This document shows positions 25,492-34,211 of a stretch of DNA of 64,000 nucleotides, in pieces. How positions within the stretch are numbered: position 1 is the first letter of the stretch; each line of letters starts with the position of its first letter. A program made the position numbers and the translations under genes. A model generated the notes under the pieces. It searched no databases and was not told the origin of the DNA. It saw only the letters and a program-made list of their open reading frames with translations. Source of the DNA: Martelella radicis (GTDB lineage Bacteria > Pseudomonadota > Alphaproteobacteria > Rhizobiales > Rhizobiaceae); assembly GCF_014196625.1 (NCBI RefSeq), contig NZ_JACIDZ010000008.1, positions 62,001-126,000 on the forward strand, in the 5' to 3' direction.

Positions 25492-26241
25492 ATGTCCCTG
25501 ATACCAGTCAGCGCACCGGCGCGGATGGACGGAAAGATCGCATTTGTAACAGGCGCTGCCGGCGGCATCGGCCGCGCCACGACGCTGGCGCTCGCAGAAG
25601 CGGGCGCGACGGTGATTGCCACCGATATCGCGGAAACGGCGGCGTTCGACCATCCGGCGGTCAGCTATCGCCGCTATGACGTGACCTCGCGGGAAGAGAC
25701 CGACGCGCTGGTGGCCGATATCCGCTCCGAACATGGCCGCATCGATGCGCTTATTCTGTGCGCCGGCACGATCTCGCACCGTCCGCTCGGCGAAAGCACC
25801 GATGAGGAATGGCGCGCCATTCTCGACGTCAACCTGATGGGCGTCGTCAATCCGGTGCGGGCAGTGTTCCCGGTCATGGCCGAGCAGGGCATGGGCAAGA
25901 TGGTGGCGCTCGGTTCCATCGCCGCCAAGATCGGCGGCGTCGCCTCCGGTCCGTCCTATGTTGCGGCGAAATCGGCCGTTCACGGGCTGATGAAATGGGT
26001 GGCCAAGGCCGGCGCGCCCCAGGGCGTCTATGCCAGCATCATCGCGCCCGGCCCGGTGGAAACGCCGATGTGGGAAACCGTGACCCAGCGCGCCGCGCCC
26101 TCTGCCAACGGCAATGTGCCGCTCGGCCGTTTCGGCCAGCCGGAGGATATCGCGCAGGCGATCCTGTTCCTGTGCTCGCCCGCCTCAAACTGGATCACCG
26201 GCACCGTTCTGGATGTGAACGGCGGCATGTTGATGGATTGA
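25492..26241 (+). CDS. SDR family oxidoreductase
   Basis: Short-chain dehydrogenase of 249 residues. The motifs TGAAGGIG (residues 20-27), CAG (90-92), Ser142, Tyr156 and Lys160 are all in place. ATDIAE after beta-2 suggests NAD. It is probably an alcohol or hydroxy-acid dehydrogenase acting on the imported compound. One base separates it from the next gene. Confidence 0.9.
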   Translation: MSLIPVSAPARMDGKIAFVTGAAGGIGRATTLALAEAGATVIATDIAETAAFDHPAVSYRRYDVTSREETDALVADIRSEHGRIDALILCAGTISHRPLGESTDEEWRAILDVNLMGVVNPVRAVFPVMAEQGMGKMVALGSIAAKIGGVASGPSYVAAKSAVHGLMKWVAKAGAPQGVYASIIAPGPVETPMWETVTQRAAPSANGNVPLGRFGQPEDIAQAILFLCSPASNWITGTVLDVNGGMLMD

Positions 26242-26242
26242 T

Positions 26243-27151
26243 ATGATGAGCAACAACGAGACGATCGGATTTATCGGGCTTGGCGTCATGGGCGGGCCGA
26301 TGTGCGCCAATATGGCGCAAAAGCATGGCGGCAAGGTTCTGGCCTTCGACCTTTCCGAGGCGGCGCTTGCGGCGGTGGAAGAGGCTGGCGCCGAGCGGGT
26401 CGGCTCGGTCGCGGCGCTGGCCGGTGAGGCCGACGTGATTTTTCTGTCGCTGCCCGGCGGGCCGCAGGTGGAAGCGGTGGCAGGTGAGATCGCGAAGGTT
26501 TCCGGCCGGTGCTCGCTGGTCGTCGACCTTTCGACCACGCCGGTGGCGACGGCCCGGAAGGTTGCCGCCAATCTTGCCGGACACGGCATCGATTTTGCCG
26601 ATGCCCCTGTCGCCCGCACCCGCGAGGCAGCCCGCAAGGGCGCGCTCGCGATCATGGTTGGCGCGTCCGATGCGGTTTACGCGCGTATCCGGTCGATGCT
26701 CGACTATATCGCCACCGACGTTACCCATGGCGGCGATGTCGGCGCGGGGCAGGTGCTGAAGCTGGTCAACAACATGCTGGTCTTCGCCAATACGGTGGCG
26801 CTGGCGGAAATGATGGTGCTCGGTGAAAAGGCCGGCGTTGCCCCCGATGTGCTGCTGGACGCGGTTTCCAAGGGCTCGGGCGACAGCTTCGTGCTGCGCA
26901 ATCACGGGCTGAAGGCAATGCTGCCGCGTGAATTTCCGGACAAGGCATTTTCACCGGAATATGTACTGAAGGACATTTCCTACGTGTTCGAACTGGCGGA
27001 GCAAGCCGGCGTGGCGCTGCCGTCCGCCGATGCGGCGCGTCGTTACTATGAGGTCGCGACCACGACGGATCTGTCGGGGCGCTATTTCCCCGGGGTGATC
27101 GAACTGGTGGAGCGCGGCGTCATGTCGGGCGACACGGGAGAGGAAGCATGA
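26243..27151 (+). CDS. NAD(P)-dependent beta-hydroxyacid dehydrogenase (3-hydroxyisobutyrate dehydrogenase family)
   Basis: A 302-residue protein of the HIBADH / tartronate semialdehyde reductase family. The nucleotide motif is GFIGLGVMGGPM (residues 9-20) and the catalytic Lys173 lies in GQVLKLVNNML. The substrate-binding motif, usually DAPVSGG, reads DAPVART (120-126), so the acid it recognises differs from that of the common enzymes. Two start codons are adjacent (26243, 26246). It overlaps the permease gene by four bases. Confidence 0.87.
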   Translation: MMSNNETIGFIGLGVMGGPMCANMAQKHGGKVLAFDLSEAALAAVEEAGAERVGSVAALAGEADVIFLSLPGGPQVEAVAGEIAKVSGRCSLVVDLSTTPVATARKVAANLAGHGIDFADAPVARTREAARKGALAIMVGASDAVYARIRSMLDYIATDVTHGGDVGAGQVLKLVNNMLVFANTVALAEMMVLGEKAGVAPDVLLDAVSKGSGDSFVLRNHGLKAMLPREFPDKAFSPEYVLKDISYVFELAEQAGVALPSADAARRYYEVATTTDLSGRYFPGVIELVERGVMSGDTGEEA

Positions 27152-28038
27152 GCGACATTTTCCGCGACCTCTTCCCGCTGCTCTGGTCGGGCATGATCAC
27201 CGGCTGCCTCTATGCGCTCGGCGCGCTGGGGTTGGTGATGATCTTCAAATCCTCGCGCGTGGTCAATTTCAGCCATGGCAATGTCGCCGGCTTCGCCGCC
27301 TTCCTGATCTACGGTTTCTCCAGCGGCGCGCTGATGCAGCTGAGCTGGGGCGCGGCGGTGCTGCTCGCCATCCTGGCGGTCATCGCGATTGCCTGCCTCA
27401 CCTATGCGGTGATTGCGCCGCTGGTGTTTGAAAGCGATCTCACCGCCACCATCGCGACGCTCGGCATCGGCTTGATCGCGCAGGGCGCGACGCTGCTGAT
27501 CTTCGGGGCGGATATCGTCAGCCTCGATCTGCCGGTGCCGCGCTTCGGCATGTCGGTGCTCGGGCTGTTCATCACTGGCTATGACCTGACCGTGCTCGCG
27601 GTCGCGGTCGTCACCATCGCGCTATTGTTTTTCGTCGTCGACTTCACCAAGCTCGGCGTCGCCTTCCGGGCGATCTCGATCAACCCCTTCGCGGCGGAGG
27701 TCTGCGGCCTCAACCTGCGCTCGGTCCACCTGTTTTCCTGGATCGTCGCGGCCGTGCTCGGCGTCGTCGGCGCGCTTCTGATCGTGCCGACCACGTTCCT
27801 GAGCGTCACCACGGTCGCCGCCTTCATGCTGCAGGCCTTTGCCGCCGCGGTCATCGGCGGCTTCGCCAGCCTGCCGGGCGCGCTCGTCGGCGGCATTCTG
27901 ATCGGTGTCCTGATGAACCTTTTTACCTTCTATGTCTCGCCGGAATTTTCCAGCACCTTCCTGCTGGGCGTTATCCTTCTGGCGCTGAACATCTTCCCGA
28001 ACGGCATTCTCGCCCGGGTGGGAGGCAGCCGTGTCTGA
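27148..28038 (+). CDS. Branched-chain amino acid-type ABC transporter permease (LivH-like)
   Basis: First HAAT permease, 296 residues, with about eight hydrophobic helices and the typical N-terminus (LWSGMITGCLYALGALGLVM) and SHGNVAGFAAF motif. It forms a heterodimer with the next gene product. Overlaps with both neighbours show coupled translation. Confidence 0.92.
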   Translation: MSDIFRDLFPLLWSGMITGCLYALGALGLVMIFKSSRVVNFSHGNVAGFAAFLIYGFSSGALMQLSWGAAVLLAILAVIAIACLTYAVIAPLVFESDLTATIATLGIGLIAQGATLLIFGADIVSLDLPVPRFGMSVLGLFITGYDLTVLAVAVVTIALLFFVVDFTKLGVAFRAISINPFAAEVCGLNLRSVHLFSWIVAAVLGVVGALLIVPTTFLSVTTVAAFMLQAFAAAVIGGFASLPGALVGGILIGVLMNLFTFYVSPEFSSTFLLGVILLALNIFPNGILARVGGSRV

Positions 28039-29011
28039 TCATCCCGCAAGTCTGCAGAACGACCGTATCCTGCCGGCCCGGCTCGCATTGCGAAGCGACA
28101 TGCTGAACCTCGCGCTTCTCGCGGTGCTGCTGGTTCTGCCCTTCCTGCTCGGTGGGTCCTGGACTTTCGCGCTGGGCCTCTGCTTTGCCAATGCCATCGG
28201 CGTGCTGTCGGTGTCCGTGCTGGTGCGCTATGGCGGCGAGGTTTCGATCGGCCATACCTTTTTCGCGGCGGTGGGCGCCTATTCGGTTGCGGTGCTCGAC
28301 ACGCGCTACGGTCTTTCTGTGATCTTCAGCCTGCCGCTGGCGCTGGCGCTCGGCGTCGTCAGCGGCATCGCCTTTGCCTGGCCCTCGCGCAAGCTCTCGG
28401 GCATCTACCTCGCGGTCTCGACCATGGCGCTGGCGCTTGCCGTGCCGGAACTGATCAACAATATGGACGGGCTGACCGGCGGCTATGAGGGGCTCTATGT
28501 GGCGACCCCGGTCATCCCCGGCATGCCGATGGGATTGCAGCGTTATTATGTGGCCCTTCTGGTGCTTGCGGTCGCCGTCTATGGCGTGTCGCGGTTGCGC
28601 CATTCGCGGCAGGGGCTGGTCCTGTTGCTGTCGAAATCGCACCCGGCTGCCGCCGATGCCTTTGGCACGCGCCAGGTCTGGGCGCGGGTCGCCGTCATGG
28701 GCATCAGCGGCGGGATTGCGGCGCTGTGCGGCGCCATGCTCGGCTTTGCCGGATCGACCGTCAGCCCCAGCGGCTTCACCTTCTGGTCGGCGATCTTCCT
28801 GCTGGTCGGCTCCGTCGTCAGTTTCTACGGCCTCAGCCTGTGGCGGGCCCTGCTCGGCGGCGCGTTTCTGACGCTGGTGCCGCAATTGCTGTCCTCCTCG
28901 GGCGCGTGGATACCGGTGTTCTACGGCGTCGCCCTGCTCGCGATGATCCTTGCCGGCCATTACCTGCCGCGCCTTCGCGCGCTTGCGGCCAAGACAAAGG
29001 GAGACGACTGA
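28031..29011 (+). CDS. Branched-chain amino acid-type ABC transporter permease (LivM-like)
   Basis: Second HAAT permease, 326 residues, with the family motifs LVRYGGEVSIGHTFF and LSGIYLAVSTMALAL. It uses a GTG start (28031) and overlaps the livH-like gene by eight bases; GGGAGGCAGCC just upstream supplies the ribosome-binding site. Confidence 0.91.
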   Translation: MSDHPASLQNDRILPARLALRSDMLNLALLAVLLVLPFLLGGSWTFALGLCFANAIGVLSVSVLVRYGGEVSIGHTFFAAVGAYSVAVLDTRYGLSVIFSLPLALALGVVSGIAFAWPSRKLSGIYLAVSTMALALAVPELINNMDGLTGGYEGLYVATPVIPGMPMGLQRYYVALLVLAVAVYGVSRLRHSRQGLVLLLSKSHPAAADAFGTRQVWARVAVMGISGGIAALCGAMLGFAGSTVSPSGFTFWSAIFLLVGSVVSFYGLSLWRALLGGAFLTLVPQLLSSSGAWIPVFYGVALLAMILAGHYLPRLRALAAKTKGDD

Positions 29012-29787
29012 TGGACGCGATGGCAAAGGCGCTTCGCGGCGACGGCATTTCCTTGTCCTTCGGCGGCATCACCGTTCTGAAGGACCTTGATGTCGAATTC
29101 CGCGCCGGCGAAATCACCGGACTGATTGGTCCCAATGGCGCGGGAAAGACCAGCCTGTTCAACTGCATGACCGGCGCCTACCGGCCCCAGGGCGGCGCGA
29201 TCACCTATGCCGGCGAGAGCCTCGATGGCCTGCCGCCGGCAGCGCGCGCCGGCAAGGGCATCGTGCGCAGCTTTCAGCATGTGGCGCTGAGCCCCGATCT
29301 CACCGTGCTGGAAAACGTGATGATCGGCGTTGCCCGCAATTATCACGCCGGCTGGGCCCATGCCTTCCTACCGACAGCGCGCGGGCGCAACGAAATGGCA
29401 GCGATGCGCGAGGCCGCGATGGCGGCACTCGCCGAGCTCGGTCTGGCCCAGGCGGTGGACAAGATGCCGTCGCAACTGCCGCCCGGCATGCTGCGCCTCG
29501 TCGAGATTGCCCGCGCGATCGTCGGCAAGCCGGATGTGCTTTTGCTGGACGAGCCGGCGGCGGGCCTGAACAATTCGGAGACCCGCGACCTGATGCGCAG
29601 CCTCAGGCGGCTGGTCTCGCCCGATCTCGTCATGGTCGTGGTGGAGCACGACATGGACCTCGTCATGTCGATCTGCGACCGCATCTACGTGATGAATTTC
29701 GGCGCGCTCGTCACCTGCGGCGCGCCGGCCGATGTGCGCAGGAACGAGGATGTGATCCGTATCTATCTGGGGAGCGACGATGACTGA
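29011..29787 (+). CDS. Branched-chain amino acid-type ABC transporter ATP-binding protein (LivG-like)
   Basis: ATPase of 258 residues with Walker A (GPNGAGKTS), a divergent signature region (MPSQLPPGMLRLVEIARA) and Walker B VLLLDEPAAGLN. The signature lacks the usual LSYG/LSGG run: SQLPPG takes its place. The start at 29011 follows AAAGGGAGA and shares one base with the previous stop; the open frame before it is inside the permease gene. Confidence 0.9.
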   Translation: MDAMAKALRGDGISLSFGGITVLKDLDVEFRAGEITGLIGPNGAGKTSLFNCMTGAYRPQGGAITYAGESLDGLPPAARAGKGIVRSFQHVALSPDLTVLENVMIGVARNYHAGWAHAFLPTARGRNEMAAMREAAMAALAELGLAQAVDKMPSQLPPGMLRLVEIARAIVGKPDVLLLDEPAAGLNNSETRDLMRSLRRLVSPDLVMVVVEHDMDLVMSICDRIYVMNFGALVTCGAPADVRRNEDVIRIYLGSDDD

Positions 29788-30514
29788 TCTTCTGACCATA
29801 TCGGATCTCTCCGTCTTCTACGGCGCAAGTGCGCAGGCGGTGGACAGCGTCTCGTTTTCCGTGCCGACCGGTTCGGTCGTCGCGCTTTTGGGCGCCAACG
29901 GCGCGGGCAAGACCTCGATCATGAAGGCGATCGCCGGACTGATCCCTTCGGAAGGGCGCCAGGTCTTCAAGGGCGAGGATGTCTCGGGGCTTGCCGCACG
30001 CGAAAGGGTGAAGCGTGGCATTGTCTATGTGCCGGAAGGACGCGAAATCGTCGGCGACATGACGGTGCGCGAAAACCTGACCCTGGGCGGCTATCACCTC
30101 GGCGGCAGGGAACGGAAAACGCGTGCGGAGATGGTGCTGGACCTGTTTCCCGAAATCGCCAACAAGGCCGACCGGCACGCATGGCGGCTTTCCGGCGGCG
30201 AACAGCAGATGCTGGCGATCGGTCGCGGGCTGATGGCTAAGCCAAAGTTGTTGCTGCTCGACGAGCCTTCGCTCGGGCTTGCGCCGATGCTGGTCAGGCG
30301 GGTGTTCGACCGGCTGGGCGCGTTTCGCAGCGAAAGCGACCTGGCGATCGTGCTGGTCGAGCAGAACCTGGCGATGACGATGCGGATCTGTGACGAGCTG
30401 CATTTCCTGCGCGGCGGACAGCTTGTCGGCCACCGCACGGCCGAGGAATTGAGCGACAGCGCCGCCCGCCAGGAGGCGATCGATGCCTATCTTGGCGCCG
30501 CATCGGCAGCGTGA
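29780..30514 (+). CDS. Branched-chain amino acid-type ABC transporter ATP-binding protein (LivF-like)
   Basis: Second ATPase, 244 residues, with Walker A (GANGAGKTS), signature LSGGEQQMLAIGRG and Walker B LLLLDEPSLGLAP. YVPEGREIVGDMTVRENL is the LivF hallmark. It overlaps the livG-like gene by eight bases and completes the HAAT system SBP-H-M-G-F. Confidence 0.93.
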   Translation: MTDLLTISDLSVFYGASAQAVDSVSFSVPTGSVVALLGANGAGKTSIMKAIAGLIPSEGRQVFKGEDVSGLAARERVKRGIVYVPEGREIVGDMTVRENLTLGGYHLGGRERKTRAEMVLDLFPEIANKADRHAWRLSGGEQQMLAIGRGLMAKPKLLLLDEPSLGLAPMLVRRVFDRLGAFRSESDLAIVLVEQNLAMTMRICDELHFLRGGQLVGHRTAEELSDSAARQEAIDAYLGAASAA

Positions 30515-30525
30515 GGGGGGCGGCG

Positions 30526-31332
30526 ATGAGCGAGACCATCTGGAAGATCTACGGCATCCGCCACGCGATCAACCCGACGCGGACGCGCGGGCAGAACTTC
30601 ATCCTCGAAAGCGATCCGGAGGACAGCCTGCCGCTCGATTTCTATTCCTGGCTGCTGGTGAGCGATGACCGGGTCATCGTCGTGGATACCGGCATGGATC
30701 CGGCCAAGGCGGAAAAGCACGGCCATACCCATGTGCTGAGCCCGGTCGACGCGCTTTCAAGGCTGGGCGTTTCGGCGCGTGATGCTGACACGGTCATTCT
30801 GACCCATGCGCATTATGATCATCTCGGTTTTCTCGATGCGTTCGAGAAGGCGCATTTCTTCATGCAGGCCGAGGAAATGGCCTACGTCACCGGCCCGTGG
30901 ATGGAGAAATGGTGGTTTCGCCGGGCCTATGAGCCGGACGAGATCAACCGGCTGGTCAACCTGCTGCATGGCGGCCGGCTGACCCTGCACGGGCGTGAAA
31001 GCGAGATTGCCGACGGCGTGACGGTGCACTGGGTCGGCGGCCATTGCGCAGGCCAGGAAATCGTGCGGGTACGGACCGCACGCGGCCATGTGGTTCTCGC
31101 CTCCGATGCGCTCCATTACTACGAGGAATATGAGCGCGGCGTGCCCTTTGCCGTGGTGTTCAACTCCTCCGACATGATTGCCGCGCACGACACCATCCGC
31201 GCCCTTGCCGACAGCGATGATCATGTTCTGCCGGCGCATGATCCGCGCTTGGCCGAGATTTACCCCCGGCATGACGGTGAAGAGCATATTCTTCGCCTCG
31301 ATGCCGCACCAAAAGCTTGGAGCAATCCGTGA
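30526..31332 (+). CDS. Metallo-beta-lactamase fold hydrolase (N-acyl homoserine lactonase family)
   Basis: A 268-residue protein with the dinuclear zinc motif HxHxDH (His94, His96, Asp98, His99 in LTHAHYDHLG), a third-ligand region WVGGHCAGQE and the bridging Asp in LASDALHYYE. Relatives (AttM/AiiA group) open homoserine lactones, but here the gene is the last of a transporter operon, so a lactone or thioester in the same pathway is as likely. ATG 30526 after GGGGGGCGGCG is preferred to GTG 30511. Confidence 0.82.
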   Translation: MSETIWKIYGIRHAINPTRTRGQNFILESDPEDSLPLDFYSWLLVSDDRVIVVDTGMDPAKAEKHGHTHVLSPVDALSRLGVSARDADTVILTHAHYDHLGFLDAFEKAHFFMQAEEMAYVTGPWMEKWWFRRAYEPDEINRLVNLLHGGRLTLHGRESEIADGVTVHWVGGHCAGQEIVRVRTARGHVVLASDALHYYEEYERGVPFAVVFNSSDMIAAHDTIRALADSDDHVLPAHDPRLAEIYPRHDGEEHILRLDAAPKAWSNP

Positions 31333-31336
31333 AATA

Positions 31337-31367
31337 TTGCATTATCCCGGTGGAGCACTGGTATAGT
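31337..31367 (+). promoter_or_regulatory. Candidate promoter and operator-like word ahead of the GntR gene
   Basis: TTGCAT (31337-31342) and TATAGT (31362-31367) are 19 bases apart. The -35 word lies within TATTGCATTAT, which shares TGCATTAT with operator copies A and D. If this promoter is real, transcription starts after the GTG codon at 31366, and translation would begin at TTG 31399. Confidence 0.35.
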
Positions 31368-32034
31368 GGTTCGCGAAATTTCATGGAAGGTCAATACGTT
31401 GAAGCATCAGACCAAGGAAGAGCAAGTCGCGGATTACCTCAGAGAAGGCATTATTTCGGGCAAGTTTCCGCGCGGGTCGAAGCTGAAACAGGCCGAAATC
31501 GCCGAGAGCATCGGCATGAGCATCACGCCGGTGCGCGAGGCGCTGAAGCTGCTCGCGGCGGAAGGTTTCATTCTGGGAACATCGCATCGCGGCGCGACGG
31601 TCGCGCCTTTCGATATCAATGCGACGGAAGAGATCGTCGATCTGCGCGTGACGCTGGAATCGAAACTGGCGCTGCGCGGCATGGAGCGGCTGACCTCGCA
31701 GCAGGTCGACGAGCTGCGCGATCTGCAGGCGCAGCTGGAGGCGGCTGCCGCGCGCGACGACAAGGACGCGGTGCGCTCCATCAATTACCGCTTTCACGAA
31801 GTGCTTTATCTCGCGGCCGGTCTGCCGCAGACGCTGCGTTTCGTCCGGGCGCTGTGGGCGCGCTACCCCTTCGACCTGATCAACAGGCTGGAAAACCGGA
31901 TCGACCGCGCTTCCAAGGAGCATCGCGAGATGCTGGGCGCAATCCTGTCGCGCGACGAGGGGGCGATGCTGTCGGCATTGCGCAGCCACATTCGCGCCGG
32001 CTGGGACGAGTTCAAGGCCAGCTACACCGGCTAG
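31366..32034 (+). CDS. GntR family regulator, FCD subfamily
   Basis: Repressor of 222 residues (211 if it starts at TTG 31399, which has GGAAGG eight bases ahead). The winged helix covers about residues 17-85 (VADYLREGIISGKFPRGSKL, then MSITPVREALKLLAAEGF). The C-terminal FCD ligand domain has the metal-type histidines in NYRFHEVLYL and near KEHREML and RSHIRAGW. FCD regulators answer to small organic acids. It is the only regulator gene in the 22.7-38 kb island and the natural candidate for the repeated AAAATGCAT sites. Confidence 0.88.
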   Translation: MVREISWKVNTLKHQTKEEQVADYLREGIISGKFPRGSKLKQAEIAESIGMSITPVREALKLLAAEGFILGTSHRGATVAPFDINATEEIVDLRVTLESKLALRGMERLTSQQVDELRDLQAQLEAAAARDDKDAVRSINYRFHEVLYLAAGLPQTLRFVRALWARYPFDLINRLENRIDRASKEHREMLGAILSRDEGAMLSALRSHIRAGWDEFKASYTG

Positions 32035-32091
32035 GGCATCCTTCTGCCTGTTCCGGCCGGTTCGCCGAAACATTGCAGAGAGGAGACCCGA

Positions 32092-32673
32092 ATGCCTGCA
32101 GATAGCATCCTGCTTGTCATGGACATGCTCAACGACCTCGTTCATCCCCACGGGATGGGCGCAAAGACCTATGTTCCGCAGTGCCAGGAACGGGGCGTCT
32201 ATACCAATACGGAGCTTGCCATCCGCCGGGCGCGCGCAGCCGGGGTTATGGTTGGCTATGTCCGCGTCGGCTTTTCGCCCAGCTATGCGGAATGCCCGCC
32301 CACATCTCCGGTTTTCGCCAAGGCGCGCGATGCCGGGGTCTTCCAACTTGGAAGCTGGGGCACGGAAGTCTATTCGGACTTCGCGCCGCAGGAGGGCGAT
32401 CCGGATATCATCAAGCACAGGGTCAGTCCGTTCTACGCGACCAAGCTGGAGCCGCTGCTGCGTGCCCAGAGCATCAAACGGCTGATCCTCTGCGGCGTTT
32501 CCACCAATGGCGTGGTCTCCGCCGCCGTGCGCGAGGGGCACGACCGCGATTATGCCTGCGTGGTGCTGGAGGACTGCTGCGCCGGCGCGAACGCGGAGGA
32601 GCATGATTTCGCGCTCGCCGGCCTGCGCCGCTATGCCGAGATCACGACGGCCTCGGACGTCTCGTTCTCATAG
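32092..32673 (+). CDS. Isochorismatase-like cysteine hydrolase
   Basis: A 193-residue protein of the isochorismatase/nicotinamidase fold. The catalytic triad is Asp11 (LLVMDMLND), Lys108 (DIIKHRVS) and Cys134 (LILCGVSTNG), with the cis-peptide region after it. The cysteine indicates an amidase-type hydrolysis (such as maleamate, N-carbamoyl or nicotinamide-like substrates) rather than isochorismate. AGAGGAG precedes the start. It suggests the imported compound carries an amide or that a pathway intermediate does. Confidence 0.85.
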   Translation: MPADSILLVMDMLNDLVHPHGMGAKTYVPQCQERGVYTNTELAIRRARAAGVMVGYVRVGFSPSYAECPPTSPVFAKARDAGVFQLGSWGTEVYSDFAPQEGDPDIIKHRVSPFYATKLEPLLRAQSIKRLILCGVSTNGVVSAAVREGHDRDYACVVLEDCCAGANAEEHDFALAGLRRYAEITTASDVSFS

Positions 32674-32685
32674 AATGCATTTTAT
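32674..32685. promoter_or_regulatory. Operator motif copy C (AATGCATTTTAT)
   Basis: A shorter relative of the AAAATGCAT motif immediately after the cysteine hydrolase stop codon, 196 bases upstream of the dehydratase operon. Confidence 0.4.
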
Positions 32686-32755
32686 GGAGAGAGAATCCGG
32701 AAAATCGTGCCGGATTTCACTCCAATGCTTCGTTTTTCAAATGAATTTGCCGATA

Positions 32756-32770
32756 AAAATGCATTATTTT
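32756..32770. promoter_or_regulatory. Operator motif copy D (AAAATGCATTATTTT)
   Basis: Identical over 15 bases to copy A at 23995-24009, nearly 9 kb away. It lies 12 bases ahead of a TTGACC -35 word. Confidence 0.6.
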
Positions 32771-32781
32771 CTGAAAAATGA

Positions 32782-32810
32782 TTGACCAGAGAAAATAAAA
32801 TGCATTAACT
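32782..32810 (+). promoter_or_regulatory. Candidate promoter with operator copy E in the spacer
   Basis: TTGACC (32782-32787) and a weak -10 word TTAACT (32805-32810) are 17 bases apart. The word AAAATGCATTA (32797-32807), which matches copies A and D over 11 bases, lies between and over them, as expected for repression by steric block. Confidence 0.45.
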
Positions 32811-32880
32811 GGCCATCAGAAACGAAGTTTGAAGTTGGCGCGGGGAGCGTCGGCTGAGCGTCTTGAGAGGAGACTGACAC

Positions 32881-34101
32881 GTGACCATGGGCGACACCAA
32901 AGAGCAGACCAAGAAAGCCGTCGGCGGCGCGCCGGCCGAAGGACTGATCACGGACGAGGCAGTTGCGGCCGCCCGCAACATGATCGGCCTGCAGCTTCGC
33001 CCGGAAGGGCCCTATCTGCAGGACGCCACCACGGATACGCTGCGCAACTGGTGCAACGGCATCGGCGATCTGAACGCGCTCTATCGCGAACAGGAATATG
33101 GCCGCAATTCGCGTTACGGCGGCCAGGTGGGCCATCCGATGTTCCCCATGGCCTTTGGCTGGGTCGGACGCACCCGCTGGGGCCTGCCGGGCGTGCACGG
33201 CTTCTACGCCGGTAATGACTGGGAACTGTTCCGCCATATCCGTCCCGGCGATCGCATCAGCGCGATCGAGCGCGTTGTCGGCGTCGAGGAGAAGCAGAGC
33301 AAGTTCTCCGGCCGCCTGGTGCTGCAATATGTCGAGGCGAGCTATTCCAATCAGCGCGGCGAGCTTGTCGCCCGCGCGCTTGGCACCTGCACCCGCCACG
33401 AGCGCAAGGCCGCCCGCGATGCCGGCAAGTACAAGGACATCAAGACCCACGAATATACGGCTGACGAATATGAGGCGCTCGACGACGCGATCATGCGCGA
33501 GCCGGAACGCATTCGCGGCGCCAATGTACGCTACTTCGAGGATGTGACGGAAGGCGAGAGCCTCGACCCGATCGTGCGCGGCCCGCTGTCGCTGATGGAT
33601 ACGATGGGCTTCCTCGTCGGCTGCGGCCGCGGCCACACCCATGGCGTCGTGTTCCAGGCGGCGATGAAGCATCCGGGCCACTTCTTCCGCAATCCGGAAG
33701 CCGGTGGCGGCATTGAATATACCGGCATCGGCCACCACCGCGAAAGCACGGCCAAGGAGGTCGGCGTGCCCGGCGTCTATGATTACGGTCCGCAGCGGTC
33801 TTCGTGGATGGCCTCGCTGGTGACCAACTGGATGGGCGACGCCGCCTTCCTCAAGCGGGTCCGCACCGAAATGCGCCGTTTCAACACCATGGGCGACAGC
33901 ACCTGGTGCAAGGGCAAGGTCTCGCGCAAATACGTCAAGGACGGTCACGCGCTCGTCGACCTGGAGATCTGGGGCGAGAACCAGCGCGGCGAAGTCACCA
34001 CGCCGGGCGTGGCGACCGTGATCCTGCCGAGCCGCGATCCCGAGCTCAGGGTGTTCTTCGACGGTTCGGCGCTCGATCTCGAGCTCCCCGTCGTACGCTG
34101 A
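32881..34101 (+). CDS. MaoC / FAS1-type dehydratase domain protein (double hot-dog)
   Basis: A 406-residue acyl-CoA dehydratase/hydratase-like protein with two hot-dog folds (roughly residues 25-175 and 205-390). It is a paralogue of the gene at 42508: the run GVYDYGPQRSSW...VTNWMGD is shared nearly unchanged. The usual hydratase-2 motif GDxNPxH reads GDLNALY (62-68), with Tyr68 for the catalytic His. GTG 32881 is preferred because GAGAGGAGACTGACAC precedes it. It opens the CoA-transferase operon. Confidence 0.83.
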   Translation: MTMGDTKEQTKKAVGGAPAEGLITDEAVAAARNMIGLQLRPEGPYLQDATTDTLRNWCNGIGDLNALYREQEYGRNSRYGGQVGHPMFPMAFGWVGRTRWGLPGVHGFYAGNDWELFRHIRPGDRISAIERVVGVEEKQSKFSGRLVLQYVEASYSNQRGELVARALGTCTRHERKAARDAGKYKDIKTHEYTADEYEALDDAIMREPERIRGANVRYFEDVTEGESLDPIVRGPLSLMDTMGFLVGCGRGHTHGVVFQAAMKHPGHFFRNPEAGGGIEYTGIGHHRESTAKEVGVPGVYDYGPQRSSWMASLVTNWMGDAAFLKRVRTEMRRFNTMGDSTWCKGKVSRKYVKDGHALVDLEIWGENQRGEVTTPGVATVILPSRDPELRVFFDGSALDLELPVVR

Positions 34102-34110
34102 CGATGAAGC

Positions 34111-34147
34111 GCTCCCGCCGGGCCCGAAGAATGAGGCCCGGCGGAGC
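34111..34147 (+). terminator. GC-rich hairpin after the dehydratase gene
   Basis: GCTCCCGCCGGGCC and GGCCCGGCGGAGC pair with one bulged base around a ten-base loop, 9 bases after the stop codon. There is no U-tract, so it more likely stabilises the upstream mRNA or attenuates than fully terminates. Confidence 0.45.
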
Positions 34148-34211
34148 ACGATCGCAATGCCGGCGCGTCCCGCAACGGGAGCGCTCCGGGACTTGAGGAG
34201 GAGGTCCCGCC

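Noticed and set aside
30526-31332. Quorum-quenching AHL lactonase
   Set aside because: The fold and HxHxDH motif fit, but there are no quorum-sensing genes nearby and the operon context is catabolic, so a specific AHL role was not called.
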